Shown here: positions 26,255-36,653 of the stretch, piece after piece
Numbering within the stretch: position 1 is the first letter of the stretch
Layout of the letters: each line of letters starts with the position of its first letter
NCBI RefSeq assembly: GCF_030611305.1
Contig: NZ_JAUWQB010000029.1
Location: forward strand, 1-39,543
Reading direction: 5' to 3'
DNA: 39,543 nucleotides
Source of the DNA: Desulfobacula sp.
GTDB lineage: Bacteria; Desulfobacterota; Desulfobacteria; Desulfobacterales; Desulfobacteraceae
Notes under the pieces: generated by a model
The model's database searches: none
Seen by the model: only the letters and a program-made list of their open reading frames with translations
Told to the model about the DNA's origin: nothing
Program-made: the position numbers and the translations under genes

Positions 26255-27844
26255 ATGACTGAAAATAAAAATTTTTGGAAGGCTGAAGAAAAAAAACTTG
26301 AAGAACGCCAACAGGAAGCGATCGGATCCGGCGGCCAAAAAGCTATAGATACACTTGCCAAAAGAGGCAAACGTCCTGTAAGAGATTTAATAGCAGACCT
26401 GATTGATCCCGGCACCCAATTTTTTGAACTCTCTGTGCTGGCAGGGTTCGGCATGAATTATCCCGGTGTTGAAGATGTCCATTGTGCAGGCATCGTTACG
26501 GGCATTGGAAAAATTCATGGCAACTGGACCATGATCATGGGCAGTGACAGCCGGGTAAAAGCAGGCACTTATTTTCCCATCACATTAAAAAAACACATGA
26601 GAGCCCAGGCCATTGCGGAAAAATGCGGCCTCAACTGCGTCTATATTGCTGATTCAGGAGGGGTTTTCCTACCCATGCAGGCAGATGTGTTCCCCGATGA
26701 TCAGCATTTTGGATCCATCTTTTATAATATGGCCAGGATGTCAGCCATGGGGCTTCGCCAGGTGACCTTAAGTACGGGCGGAAATACGGCAGGCGGTGCG
26801 TATATTGTTTTCATGGCCTGTGAATCCATCATGATTGACAAGCAGTCTTTTTCATTTCTTGGCGGCCCTCCCCTCGTAAAAATGGCCACAGGAGAAGAGA
26901 TCTCTGCAGAAAACTTAGGAGGTGCAAAGGTTCATACTGAAATTTCCGGCGGAGCAGACCATATTTGCCAGGACCAGGATCAGGCCATTGCCAGGTTAAG
27001 GCAGCTTCTTTCCCTGACAAAACCCCAGAAAACCCATGTTCACACCTATGAAAGCCGTGAGCCCGAACTTGCTCCTGAATCCATATATGATGTCATGCCC
27101 ATATCCCCTCATAAAGGGATTAACGGCAAAAAAATCATTGCAGCCATTGCAGATGAATCCGAATTTATTGAACATAAGAAAAATTTTGCGCCGGGCCGGG
27201 GTACTAATATCCTGACCGGAAAAATCAGGATCAAGGGACTGCCCATCGGAGTTGTCTGTTCCAATGCAGCAGGAATAATCTTTCATGAAGCTGCCAAAAA
27301 AGTGACTGAATGGGTAGTCAGGTGTTCCTATGAAAAAATCCCACTCCTCTTTATCCAGAGTTCACCCGGATATATGATTGGTTCTGATTCTGAACATGCG
27401 GGTATTGGAAAATACGGAGCCGACATGGTCCGCGCTGTCTCCTGTGCCCAGGTACCAAGGATTCAGCTGGTTATCGGACCGGATAACGGGGCGGCCAATT
27501 ACGGTATGTGCGGAAGAGCTTACAAACCCAACTTTCTGTTTTCAACAATGAGAGCCAGGACCGGGGTTATGAGCGGGAGAAGTGCAGGTGGTGTTCTTTT
27601 AAGCATTGAGCAGGCAAAACGAAAAGCCATGGGCAACCCCATGACGCCTGAAGAAATAAATGAATTCCAGCAGAAAATGATTGATAAATATGATGGTGAA
27701 GCCCATCCATTTTTCTGTGCTTCACGGCTTTTAAACGACCGGGTCATCAAATTTTCCGAAATCCGTGAATGGCTCGCCATGGCCTTTGAGGTCAGTCTTG
27801 TCAACCCCATTGGGGAAGCAACATTTGGAAATTTCAGATTTTAA
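26255..27844 (+). CDS. Acyl-CoA carboxylase carboxyltransferase subunit, methylcrotonyl-CoA type
   Basis: A 529-residue biotin-dependent carboxyltransferase with both halves. The N domain carries GTYFPITLKKHMRAQAIAEK, ADSGGVFLPMQADVFPDD, HFGSIFYNMARMSAMG and FLGGPPLVKMATGEEISAE, all close to the beta subunit of methylcrotonyl-CoA carboxylase. The C domain has SPGYMIGSDSEHAGIGKYGA and NYGMCGRAYKPNF. In the C-terminal oxyanion loop, where these enzymes usually read ISVMGGEQAA, this one reads TGVMSGRSAGG. No biotin carboxylase or biotin carrier gene is in the window, so a subunit must be encoded elsewhere, or the protein acts in another context (for example as a decarboxylase alpha subunit). Overlapping-style spacing with its neighbours shows one operon. 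Confidence 0.88.
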   Translation: MTENKNFWKAEEKKLEERQQEAIGSGGQKAIDTLAKRGKRPVRDLIADLIDPGTQFFELSVLAGFGMNYPGVEDVHCAGIVTGIGKIHGNWTMIMGSDSRVKAGTYFPITLKKHMRAQAIAEKCGLNCVYIADSGGVFLPMQADVFPDDQHFGSIFYNMARMSAMGLRQVTLSTGGNTAGGAYIVFMACESIMIDKQSFSFLGGPPLVKMATGEEISAENLGGAKVHTEISGGADHICQDQDQAIARLRQLLSLTKPQKTHVHTYESREPELAPESIYDVMPISPHKGINGKKIIAAIADESEFIEHKKNFAPGRGTNILTGKIRIKGLPIGVVCSNAAGIIFHEAAKKVTEWVVRCSYEKIPLLFIQSSPGYMIGSDSEHAGIGKYGADMVRAVSCAQVPRIQLVIGPDNGAANYGMCGRAYKPNFLFSTMRARTGVMSGRSAGGVLLSIEQAKRKAMGNPMTPEEINEFQQKMIDKYDGEAHPFFCASRLLNDRVIKFSEIREWLAMAFEVSLVNPIGEATFGNFRF

Positions 27845-27868
27845 AAATATAATTTAAGGAGAAAATCA

Positions 27869-28993
27869 ATGACAGAATATGATTATTGGAAAATCTTTCC
27901 AAGGATGCCCAAAAAGGTAACCCTTGGGGATATTACAATCCGTGACGGATTCCAGCATCTTGAAAAATTTATCTCAACTCCTGCAAAAATCACCTATCTG
28001 GAAGAATTGATTTTTGCAGGATGCCGCAACATTGAAGTCACTAATCTGGGAAATCCGAGAAGTATGCCCCAGTTCAGTGATGCTGAAGAACTTTTAGCCC
28101 ATCTGAGAGGTGATAATTTTATCAACCGGGCGGCCAAAAAAGGCATTAACATGGATGATGTGGTCTTGACCGCCATTACCATCCGGGAGGCTTCCGTTGA
28201 CCGGGCCATTGAACTTAAAAAAAGAGGCGTAGGCCCGGACAGGGTATTGATGATGGTCTCCACGGAAGAAGAACATCATTTTGCCAATTCAGGAACCACC
28301 CTTCCAAATTACTTTGCAGAAGCTGAAAGATGTATAAAAAAATGTGCGGACGCCGGCATTAAAATGTGCGGTACGGTCAGTACCATCTGGGGTAGCCCCA
28401 TTGGCGGTGCCACTGAACTAAAGGATGCTGTGGAATTCACCAAATACTGGCTTTCCATCGGGGCCAGTGACATTGAGCATGCTGATCATGACGGGTCTGC
28501 ATCTGCTGCAGACGTTTACCGGTATTTTTCCATGATCCTTGATGAAATCCCGGATACAAGTCTTCACATCGCCCATTTTCATGAAACAAAAAGAGTGGCT
28601 GCAGCCTCGGTTCTTGCAGCTCTCCAGGCGGGCATCTGCCATTTTGAAGCAACCCTTGGCGGTCTTGGCGGACAGCCGGCCAACTTCCTGGGCGACAGGC
28701 CCATCAAAGGCACAGGGGATTATTATTATGATGATGCAAGATATGTGGGCCTGGTCTGTCTTGAAGATACACTTGTACAAATTGATGAAATGGGTATAGA
28801 ACATGGATATGATGTTGACAGAATCCTGTGGCTTGGAAAACAGATGGAAAAAACTGTTGGCACAAGATTAAGAAGTGAGGCTATGATCAACGGCAGAACC
28901 CTTAAGGAAGGCCATATGCAGTATGCCAGACCCGGACTTGCAAAAATTAAGAAAAAACTGGGTGAATCGCCGGATCAAAGTTTTCCCGAATAA
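27869..28993 (+). CDS. HMG-CoA lyase-like DRE-TIM metallolyase
   Basis: A 374-residue TIM-barrel enzyme of the HMG-CoA lyase/isopropylmalate synthase superfamily, longer than the usual HMG-CoA lyase (about 300). The catalytic Arg-Asp pair lies in ITIRDGFQHLEKF (about 23-35). Metal-binding His residues are in IAHFHETKR (about 236-244). The glycine-rich loop reads ATLGGLGGQP, whereas classical HMG-CoA lyases have GLGGCP with a catalytic Cys; Gln replaces it here. Position after an AUH-like hydratase and before acetoacetyl-CoA synthetase supports cleavage of HMG-CoA to acetyl-CoA and acetoacetate, but the changed loop leaves room for a related aldol cleavage. RBS AAGGAG. Confidence 0.8.
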   Translation: MTEYDYWKIFPRMPKKVTLGDITIRDGFQHLEKFISTPAKITYLEELIFAGCRNIEVTNLGNPRSMPQFSDAEELLAHLRGDNFINRAAKKGINMDDVVLTAITIREASVDRAIELKKRGVGPDRVLMMVSTEEEHHFANSGTTLPNYFAEAERCIKKCADAGIKMCGTVSTIWGSPIGGATELKDAVEFTKYWLSIGASDIEHADHDGSASAADVYRYFSMILDEIPDTSLHIAHFHETKRVAAASVLAALQAGICHFEATLGGLGGQPANFLGDRPIKGTGDYYYDDARYVGLVCLEDTLVQIDEMGIEHGYDVDRILWLGKQMEKTVGTRLRSEAMINGRTLKEGHMQYARPGLAKIKKKLGESPDQSFPE

Positions 28994-29011
28994 TGATGAC
29001 AAGGAGACATT

Positions 29012-29647
29012 ATGGACGAACAAGACAAAATCCCTCATATCAATCTAGATTATTTTGAAGATCTCACCGGAAATATAAAAAATGGTGAGAAAGGTGATGT
29101 GGATGAAGTGGGAAAACGCATCAAACTGGTGAGAGAAGAAAGGGGTATTTCCATTGAGAATCTTTCCGATCTGACTGGATTTGACGTTTCCCGGCTTCAG
29201 GACATTGAAAGCGGCAGGATAAAACCCCAGCTCGGAACCGTGATGAAACTTTCAAAGGCTCTGGATTCTGCTGTGGGCCGCCTGGTATCAGACATGGGAA
29301 CCAAGCTGTATGCCATTACAAGGAAAGATGAAAGGAAACAGATTTCCCGTTCCTCTTCAAAAACCGGCAAGCAGAATGTTTATTCTTACATGAGCCTTGC
29401 CCCTGAAGTCCAGGGCCGTCACATGGAAGCCCTGATCGTACAATTGGAAAAAAGCAAAGACAAAGAAATATCCGTCCATGACGGGGAAGAATTTGTTTTT
29501 GTTCTTAATGGTGTTGTCAACCTGACCATTGGAAAAGACACTTATGATCTTGAACCTGGCGACAGCGCCTACTACCTGTCCACAACTTCCCATTTTATTA
29601 CTGCAAAAACCGAAAAAGCGACCATACTTGCTGTCCTGTATGAATAA
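29012..29647 (+). CDS. XRE-type HTH regulator with C-terminal cupin domain
   Basis: A 211-residue regulator. The helix-turn-helix covers about residues 29-85 (GKRIKLVREERGISIENLSD, then GFDVSRLQDIESGRIKPQ). The cupin covers about 140-210, with SVHDGEEFVFVLNGVVNLTI and LEPGDSAYYLSTTSHFIT, and would bind a small effector or metal. It lies between the lyase and the acetoacetyl-CoA synthetase with short gaps (18 and 11 bases), so it is inside the operon. HTH-cupin proteins often neighbour acyl-CoA ligases in this group of bacteria, and it may tune the last gene or the whole operon as a second regulator beside TetR. Confidence 0.9.
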   Translation: MDEQDKIPHINLDYFEDLTGNIKNGEKGDVDEVGKRIKLVREERGISIENLSDLTGFDVSRLQDIESGRIKPQLGTVMKLSKALDSAVGRLVSDMGTKLYAITRKDERKQISRSSSKTGKQNVYSYMSLAPEVQGRHMEALIVQLEKSKDKEISVHDGEEFVFVLNGVVNLTIGKDTYDLEPGDSAYYLSTTSHFITAKTEKATILAVLYE

Positions 29648-29658
29648 GGAGATAAAAA

Positions 29659-31608
<1,950 letters not shown>

Positions 31609-31624
31609 TTTTCCCAAACAAAAG

Positions 31625-31661
31625 CCCCCTTTGGATTTGTCGTAAACTCATCCTAAGGGGG
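31625..31661 (+). terminator. Terminator-like hairpin after acetoacetyl-CoA synthetase gene
   Basis: CCCCCTTTGGAT (31625-31636) pairs with ATCCTAAGGGGG (31650-31661) with a single mismatch, 13-base loop. No T run follows, so it may be a bidirectional or RNA-processing hairpin, but it marks the end of the operon. Confidence 0.65.
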
Positions 31662-31702
31662 TACTAATAAAAACTCTCTTCTAAAATACCAAAGTATTTA
31701 TT

Positions 31703-32539
31703 ATGGAATTAGAAATAAAAAATCACTATAATTCAGACAATCTGACTCAAAATATTAAAGCCGCATTAATCAAAGCAGACAAAGACCTTTCAAATCTTGA
31801 ATTAAAAGATCTTTCCCCCATTGATCAGATCCATACCGGTGGAGCACGGTCCAGCATTGAGCTGTTCAAAAAAGTAAACATCTCCCCTGATGCAAAGGTC
31901 CTTGATGCCGGATGCGGTATAGGGGGGTCTACAAGACTGCTTGCCAAACAATTTAACTGCAGGGTTATCGGCGTTGATCTGGCAGACAAGTTTATCGAAG
32001 CGGCAACCTTTTTAACCCAATGTACCCGCCTTGAAACCCTTGTTTCTTTTCAACAGGGTTCCGTTCTTGACCTGCCCTTTGAAAACAATTCATTTGATGC
32101 CGTCTTATGCCAGCATATTTTAATGAATATTGAAGACAAGCCCGCAGCAGTCAAAGAATTTTTCAGGGTATTAAAACCTGGTGGAACGCTGATGTTACAT
32201 GAAATAGCAAAGGGTGAAAACGATCCCCTTCTTCTTCCCGTTCCCTGGGCAGACAAGTCCTCCATATCATTTCTTGAATCCTGGAATGCCATGTCCCACA
32301 TTTTTAAAGAACACGGGTTTGAAATAGAATCCTTTTCAGATCAAACCTCTAGTGCATGCACGGGGTGGGAAAAATTTAATGCTATCTCCAAAAAAAGACC
32401 TCCCCAACCCAACGCTCTGGGTCTCGGTATCATTTTTGGCAGTAATGCAAAATCTTTCGGCAAAAACATGTATGCAAACTTTAAAAATAATTCAATTTGT
32501 CTTGTTGAAGCTGTTCTAAAAAAAGGCTATGATACATAA
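31703..32539 (+). CDS. SAM-dependent class I methyltransferase
   Basis: A 278-residue methyltransferase. Motif I is VLDAGCGIGGSTRLLA (about 71-86), followed by an acidic residue in VIGVDLADKFI (about 94-104), LPFENNSFDAVLCQHIL (motif II/III region) and FRVLKPGGTLMLHE (about 154-167). It belongs to the broad Methyltransf_11 / UbiE-like group, and the substrate cannot be told. It lies 94 bases after the acetoacetyl-CoA synthetase, behind a hairpin, so it is probably a separate unit. Confidence 0.85.
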   Translation: MELEIKNHYNSDNLTQNIKAALIKADKDLSNLELKDLSPIDQIHTGGARSSIELFKKVNISPDAKVLDAGCGIGGSTRLLAKQFNCRVIGVDLADKFIEAATFLTQCTRLETLVSFQQGSVLDLPFENNSFDAVLCQHILMNIEDKPAAVKEFFRVLKPGGTLMLHEIAKGENDPLLLPVPWADKSSISFLESWNAMSHIFKEHGFEIESFSDQTSSACTGWEKFNAISKKRPPQPNALGLGIIFGSNAKSFGKNMYANFKNNSICLVEAVLKKGYDT

Positions 32540-32585
32540 ATCTTATTTTTTATCATTAAACGACTTAAAGAAAAGGGATACAAAA

Positions 32586-32996
32586 ATGAAATGTTTTAAA
32601 ATTACCCTCGTAATTTCTTTTGGACTTTTTTTTCTGGCAGGTTGCAACACAGTAGGGGTTGGCATTCAGATACCGGGAGCACCAGTTCATCAAACAAAAT
32701 ACCATAAACCGGGACCTCCCCCCCATGCTCCGGCCCATGGATACCGTCATAAACACCGTCACGGCCATAACCTTGAATATCGCTCGGGAATAGGGGCTTA
32801 CGTTGTTGTAAATGTACCGGAAACCTACTTTGGCAATAACCTGTATATCAGGATGTCAACCGATGGGAGATGGATGGTATCGGCAAGGCTTGAACAAGGA
32901 TGGCGTGTTGCTGTCGGCAATGAAGTGCCTTATAAATTAAAGGAATATAAAAAAAAGAAACATAAAAAGAAAAAAAAGAAAAAATATTATGATTAA
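32586..32996 (+). CDS. Small lipoprotein with His-rich and Lys-rich segments
   Basis: A 136-residue predicted lipoprotein. The signal is MKCFKITLVISFGLFFLAGC with lipobox LAGC, so Cys20 would be lipidated. Residues 33-60 are rich in His, Pro and Lys (HAPAHGYRHKHRHGHN). A small folded part follows (ETYFGNNLYIRMSTDGRWM). The last 20 residues are almost all Lys with a KYYD end. A longer frame starts at 32529 inside the methyltransferase gene, but that start would hide the signal peptide. The His cluster could bind metal, and a ferritin gene follows 31 bases later; a link is inference. No named family recognised. Confidence 0.78.
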   Translation: MKCFKITLVISFGLFFLAGCNTVGVGIQIPGAPVHQTKYHKPGPPPHAPAHGYRHKHRHGHNLEYRSGIGAYVVVNVPETYFGNNLYIRMSTDGRWMVSARLEQGWRVAVGNEVPYKLKEYKKKKHKKKKKKKYYD

Positions 32997-33027
32997 AACT
33001 TTTTAAAAAAACAAAGGAGGAAATCAT

Positions 33028-33534
33028 ATGATTTCACAAAAACTACAAGATGCAATTAATTACCAGATAAACCGAGAATTATTTTCAGAATATTATTATC
33101 TTTCCATGGCATCATATTTTAATTCAACAGGCTTAAGCGGGTTTGAAAACTTTTTTCTTATCCAGGTGGAAGAAGAAAGATTTCATGCCATGAAAATGTA
33201 TAATTTTATAAATGAAAGAGGGGGAAGGGTCTTTTTAAAAGCGATTGAAGCACCGAAAACAAAATTTGAATCCGCTTTGGAAGTCTTTGAACTGGCCTAC
33301 GAACATGAAAAACTGGTTTCAAAACTCATCAATGACCTGATGGATCTTGCCATTAAGGAAAATGATCATGCTGCCAAAAACCATCTGAACTGGTTTGTGG
33401 ATGAACAGGTGGAAGAAGAAGCATCCATGGATACCATTGTAAACAAATTAAAACTGATTGGCAGTGAAGGGCATGGCCTTCTCATGCTGGATAATGAACT
33501 TGCCCAGCGGGTATTTACCCCACCCTCAAAATAA
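33028..33534 (+). CDS. ftnA: Bacterial non-haem ferritin
   Basis: A 168-residue four-helix-bundle iron storage protein. Ferroxidase ligands can be read in the helices: Glu in INRELFSEYYYLSM (about 12-25), the pair in VEEERFHAMKMY (Glu and His, about 48-59), Glu in YEHEKLVSKL (about 91-100) and the EQVEEEASM stretch (about 127-135). Start and length match FtnA proteins. An AAAGGAGGAAA ribosome site precedes the start, suggesting efficient translation. Confidence 0.94.
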   Translation: MISQKLQDAINYQINRELFSEYYYLSMASYFNSTGLSGFENFFLIQVEEERFHAMKMYNFINERGGRVFLKAIEAPKTKFESALEVFELAYEHEKLVSKLINDLMDLAIKENDHAAKNHLNWFVDEQVEEEASMDTIVNKLKLIGSEGHGLLMLDNELAQRVFTPPSK

Positions 33535-33579
33535 AACGATTCAATTTTTTAAAACTATAACCGGGCTGATCTCCATAAA

Positions 33580-34383
33580 ATGGATACGTTTGGATTTACA
33601 AAAAAAAAGCTGCTATCACTTTGCCTCGAAAACCAAAACAAGCATATTATCAACTGGTTATCCGGCTTTTATCAGAAGTTAATCACCAATCGTATCAACC
33701 GGGCCTCTTTAGATCTCTTTACACACCAGTATAACGAAATCCTTAACTGGACAGGAATGAATCCTTTTGTTAAACCAAATTCCAACACTACAAGAGTGTG
33801 GATTGAAACGATTTCCGACAGAATTCACTATCACCGGGCTGCCACAGGCAGCATAGTCCGTGACCATGATTTATTTGAAAAAGTTCAAATAAATGATTTG
33901 CCCCTTTCTTATAATCAAACTGATTTTCATTGTCACGTGGCCCTGGATGGTTTAAGAAGCCTTTTCAATGTAGGTTCTATTTTCAGGACCTGTGAAGCGG
34001 CCGGGTTTAAATCCGTTATTCTCGGGAACACTTTAGGGAAAGAACATCCGGGTGTCCAAAAAACTGCCATGGGCGCTCATAAATGGGTTGAACAGGAAAA
34101 ATCAACTGATCTTGCCCAAACCCTGCTTACAAAAAAGAAAAAAGGATTCCAGATCATTGGGGTTGAGACCATTGAAGGTGCCCGTCCTTTTTATGACATT
34201 GCATGGAAGAAGAAAACCATTATTGTATTCGGAAATGAAGAATATGGGATCTCATCACATGTCATGGAAACATGTGACGACTTTACTCATATTCCAATGT
34301 TTGGCAGAAAAAATTCCATTAATGTTGCCAACGCAGCCTCTGTTATCTGCTTTCAGGTTGCAAGATCATTGTGTGTCAAGTAA
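33580..34383 (+). CDS. SpoU/TrmH-family RNA 2'-O-methyltransferase
   Basis: A 267-residue protein of the SPOUT superfamily. Motif 1 is LRSLFNVGSIFRTCEAAGF (about 127-145), motif 2 is IIVFGNEEYGIS (about 214-225) and motif 3 is GRKNSINVANAASVICFQVA (about 239-258). These make up the knot that binds SAM. The N-terminal region of about 110 residues is not a recognised L30e-like domain. Target (tRNA or rRNA) unknown. The last 31 bases overlap the convergent S4 gene. Confidence 0.88.
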   Translation: MDTFGFTKKKLLSLCLENQNKHIINWLSGFYQKLITNRINRASLDLFTHQYNEILNWTGMNPFVKPNSNTTRVWIETISDRIHYHRAATGSIVRDHDLFEKVQINDLPLSYNQTDFHCHVALDGLRSLFNVGSIFRTCEAAGFKSVILGNTLGKEHPGVQKTAMGAHKWVEQEKSTDLAQTLLTKKKKGFQIIGVETIEGARPFYDIAWKKKTIIVFGNEEYGISSHVMETCDDFTHIPMFGRKNSINVANAASVICFQVARSLCVK

Positions 34384-34595
34384 CTTTGTATTTCAAGGAC
34401 AAGACCGCCTGTTTCGATTGTATCCCCGGGATATATTTTTTTTCGTTTTCGTGTTTCAATGCTCCCATTCACTTTTACAAAACCATCCACAATCATAAAT
34501 TTCGCTTCCCCGCCGCTTGAAGCAAGATTTTCAAATTTTAAAATTTTATAAAGTTCAACAGGTACCTTTTTTATCTTAACAATTCTTTTTTCCAT
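34353..34595 (-). CDS. Small S4-type RNA-binding protein
   Basis: An 80-residue protein starting at the ATG at 34595 (a longer frame from 34685 lacks family support). The sequence KVPVELYKILKFENLASSGG, AKFMIVDGFVKVNG and RKRKKIYPGD is the YbcJ/RlbA-like stand-alone S4 fold, which binds structured RNA. It overlaps the end of the SPOUT methyltransferase gene by 31 bases, tail to tail. Exact role unknown. Confidence 0.85.
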   Translation of the reverse strand: MEKRIVKIKKVPVELYKILKFENLASSGGEAKFMIVDGFVKVNGSIETRKRKKIYPGDTIETGGLVLEIQSYLTHNDLAT

Positions 34596-34696
34596 TTTCC
34601 ATCTATTAACAGATATGATCTGATCCCTCAACAAAGGATCTTGCATTATAGACAAAATATTTATAATAAATGAAAAACAATGCAAGGATTGAATAA

Positions 34697-35728
34697 ATGA
34701 AACTTTTAAAAATCATCATTTTTTACCTTTTTTTCTTTTTTCTTATTTTTCATTCAACAGGAATTGCTTCTAATCCCGGCAGACTATACACAATTTCAGG
34801 CAAGACTATGGGTACTTTTTACACCATAAAATTCATCTCAAGCAGGAAACAGCCCCTGTCATTGTGGAAGATCAAGGTGGATACCCGCCTAAGGGAAGTG
34901 AACAAAAAACTTTCCATGTACGATTCTAAAAGTGAGCTTTCCCTTTTTAACCGTGAAGAAATTGGAAAATCTGTGAACATCTCTTCTGATTTTTTTGCGA
35001 TCATGTTAACGGCCAGAAAATTATACCGAATGACGGATGGTTCCTGGGATGGAACGGTGAAACCCCTGGTTGACCTCTGGGGATTTGGAACAAAAAAAAG
35101 AGCAAACCAAATTCCTGAGGCAGACAAAATAACCATGGCATTATCAAAAACCGGGTTTAACCACATAGACATCAAAGGACCACACAGTATTCGTAAAAAA
35201 GCGAATATCACCCTTGATCTTGGTTCCATTGCAAAAGGATATGGGGTGGACGCCATTGCAACACTTTTTACCTCATCCGGCATCCATGATATTCTTGTGG
35301 AAATAGGCGGAGAGCTTTATGCTTCAGGCAAAAACAAAAAAGGGGAATACTGGTCGGTAGGAATCAGCAGACCTGATAAACTATTTGCAAACCAGGACTT
35401 ATATAAAGTTGTCCGCTTAAACAACCAGGCCCTTGCCACCAGTGGGAATTACAGGAATTTTTTTGAAATAAACGGGAAAACCTTCTCCCATATCATTGAT
35501 CCCAAAACAGGGTTTCCGGTTGACAACCAGATCATCAGTGCATCTGTCATTTCAAAAGACTGTACTTTTGCCGATGGTCTTGCCACAGCCCTGATGGTAA
35601 TGGATGTACAAAAGGCAATCAAGCTTGTGAACAGCCTCGAGCGAACAGAATGCCTGATCATCCAAAAAAAAGAGCAGAAACTTGTCAGCCACATGTCTGA
35701 AAAATTTGATGCTTTTGTTGTAAAATAA
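34697..35728 (+). CDS. apbE: FAD:protein FMN transferase
   Basis: A 343-residue enzyme that transfers FMN to a Thr/Ser of exported flavoproteins such as Rnf or Nqr subunits. It has an N-terminal hydrophobic signal (about 1-27; no clear lipobox), then GKTMGTFYTIKF (about 35-46), LSMYDSKSELSLFNR, DGSWDGTVKPLVDLWGFG, and the Mg/FAD-binding LDLGSIAKGYGVDA (about 172-185). The C-terminal part has ATSGNYRNFFEINGK, FSHIIDPKTGFPV and CTFADGLATALMVM with the conserved Asp. All main motifs are present. Its acceptor protein is not in the window. Confidence 0.93.
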   Translation: MKLLKIIIFYLFFFFLIFHSTGIASNPGRLYTISGKTMGTFYTIKFISSRKQPLSLWKIKVDTRLREVNKKLSMYDSKSELSLFNREEIGKSVNISSDFFAIMLTARKLYRMTDGSWDGTVKPLVDLWGFGTKKRANQIPEADKITMALSKTGFNHIDIKGPHSIRKKANITLDLGSIAKGYGVDAIATLFTSSGIHDILVEIGGELYASGKNKKGEYWSVGISRPDKLFANQDLYKVVRLNNQALATSGNYRNFFEINGKTFSHIIDPKTGFPVDNQIISASVISKDCTFADGLATALMVMDVQKAIKLVNSLERTECLIIQKKEQKLVSHMSEKFDAFVVK

Positions 35729-35732
35729 CTGC

Positions 35733-36653
35733 TTATTCTCTGTATCGTTTACCCTGAAAAGAATCTCTGTTTTCAAGGGTATGCTGGATCATATTAAAGG
35801 TTTCCCTGTATCGGCCTGCCCACATGGGAGCCCTTAATTCATCAGAATGCGGATCTCCTGTAATTCTCTGGATAATCATCTCTTTTGGCAGAAATTCCAG
35901 AAAATCACAAACCATGTCCACATATTCTTCCTGTTCCATGGGGATATAATCACCGTTTTTCCACATTTTATCGAGAATCGTCCCCTTGATGACATAAAGA
36001 AGATGAATTTTCACCCCGTTAATTAAGCTGTCAGCCAATATTTTTGCAGTTTCAATCATCATGTTTTTGTCTTCACCCGGAAGCCCGAGAATAACATGGG
36101 CACAGATATTTATCCCCCTGCCCCGGGTTAAGCGAACCGCTTTTAAAAAATCTTTAAACGTATGCCCCCTGTTAATTATCGCCAGCGTTGCATCATGAAC
36201 AGATTGAAGGCCATACTCAAGCCAGACCAGGTAATTTTTTGTATAGGACTCTATGAGATCAAGCTTTTGGGCATCAATACAGTCGGGCCGTGTTCCAATG
36301 GCCATTCCCACCATGCCCTCGCAGGAAAGTGCTTCATCATACATCTGTTTCATATTTTCGCAGCTGGTGTAGGTATTTGAATAGGATTGAAAATAGGCCA
36401 GAAATTTTTTAGCCTTATATTTTTTGATCATTCCGATTTTACCATTCTCGATCTGCTCCTTTATGGAAAGCCCTTTGGCAGACATACCGGAACCCGACCC
36501 CTTTGAATTGCAGTAAATGCACCCTTTCTTTGAAAGCAAACCATCCCTGTTGGGACATGACAGTCCTGCATCAACTGAAATTTTTTGTACCCTCCGGCCA
36601 TACAATTGTCTTAAATAGGTATTATAGTCCGAATATCTCTTTTTTTTTTCCAT
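35733..36653 (-). CDS. Radical SAM protein, YhcC/TIGR01212-type
   Basis: A 306-residue radical SAM protein of the YhcC-like family. The cluster cysteines are in LSCPNRDGLLSKKGCIYCNS (about 28-47), which departs from CxxxCxxC as this family does. Further motifs are AYFQSYSNTYTS, IGTRPDCID and VWLEYGLQS (about 142-150), and VILGLPGEDKNMM. Function is not established for the family; a tRNA-related or sulfur-insertion role has been suggested for relatives. Its ATG at 36653-36651 directly abuts the stop of intI (36654), same strand, so the integrase gene lies immediately upstream. Confidence 0.85.
   Translation of the reverse strand: MEKKKRYSDYNTYLRQLYGRRVQKISVDAGLSCPNRDGLLSKKGCIYCNSKGSGSGMSAKGLSIKEQIENGKIGMIKKYKAKKFLAYFQSYSNTYTSCENMKQMYDEALSCEGMVGMAIGTRPDCIDAQKLDLIESYTKNYLVWLEYGLQSVHDATLAIINRGHTFKDFLKAVRLTRGRGINICAHVILGLPGEDKNMMIETAKILADSLINGVKIHLLYVIKGTILDKMWKNGDYIPMEQEEYVDMVCDFLEFLPKEMIIQRITGDPHSDELRAPMWAGRYRETFNMIQHTLENRDSFQGKRYRE

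Noticed and set aside
32529-32585. Longer N terminus of the small lipoprotein
   Set aside because: It would place 19 polar residues before the signal peptide and lipobox.
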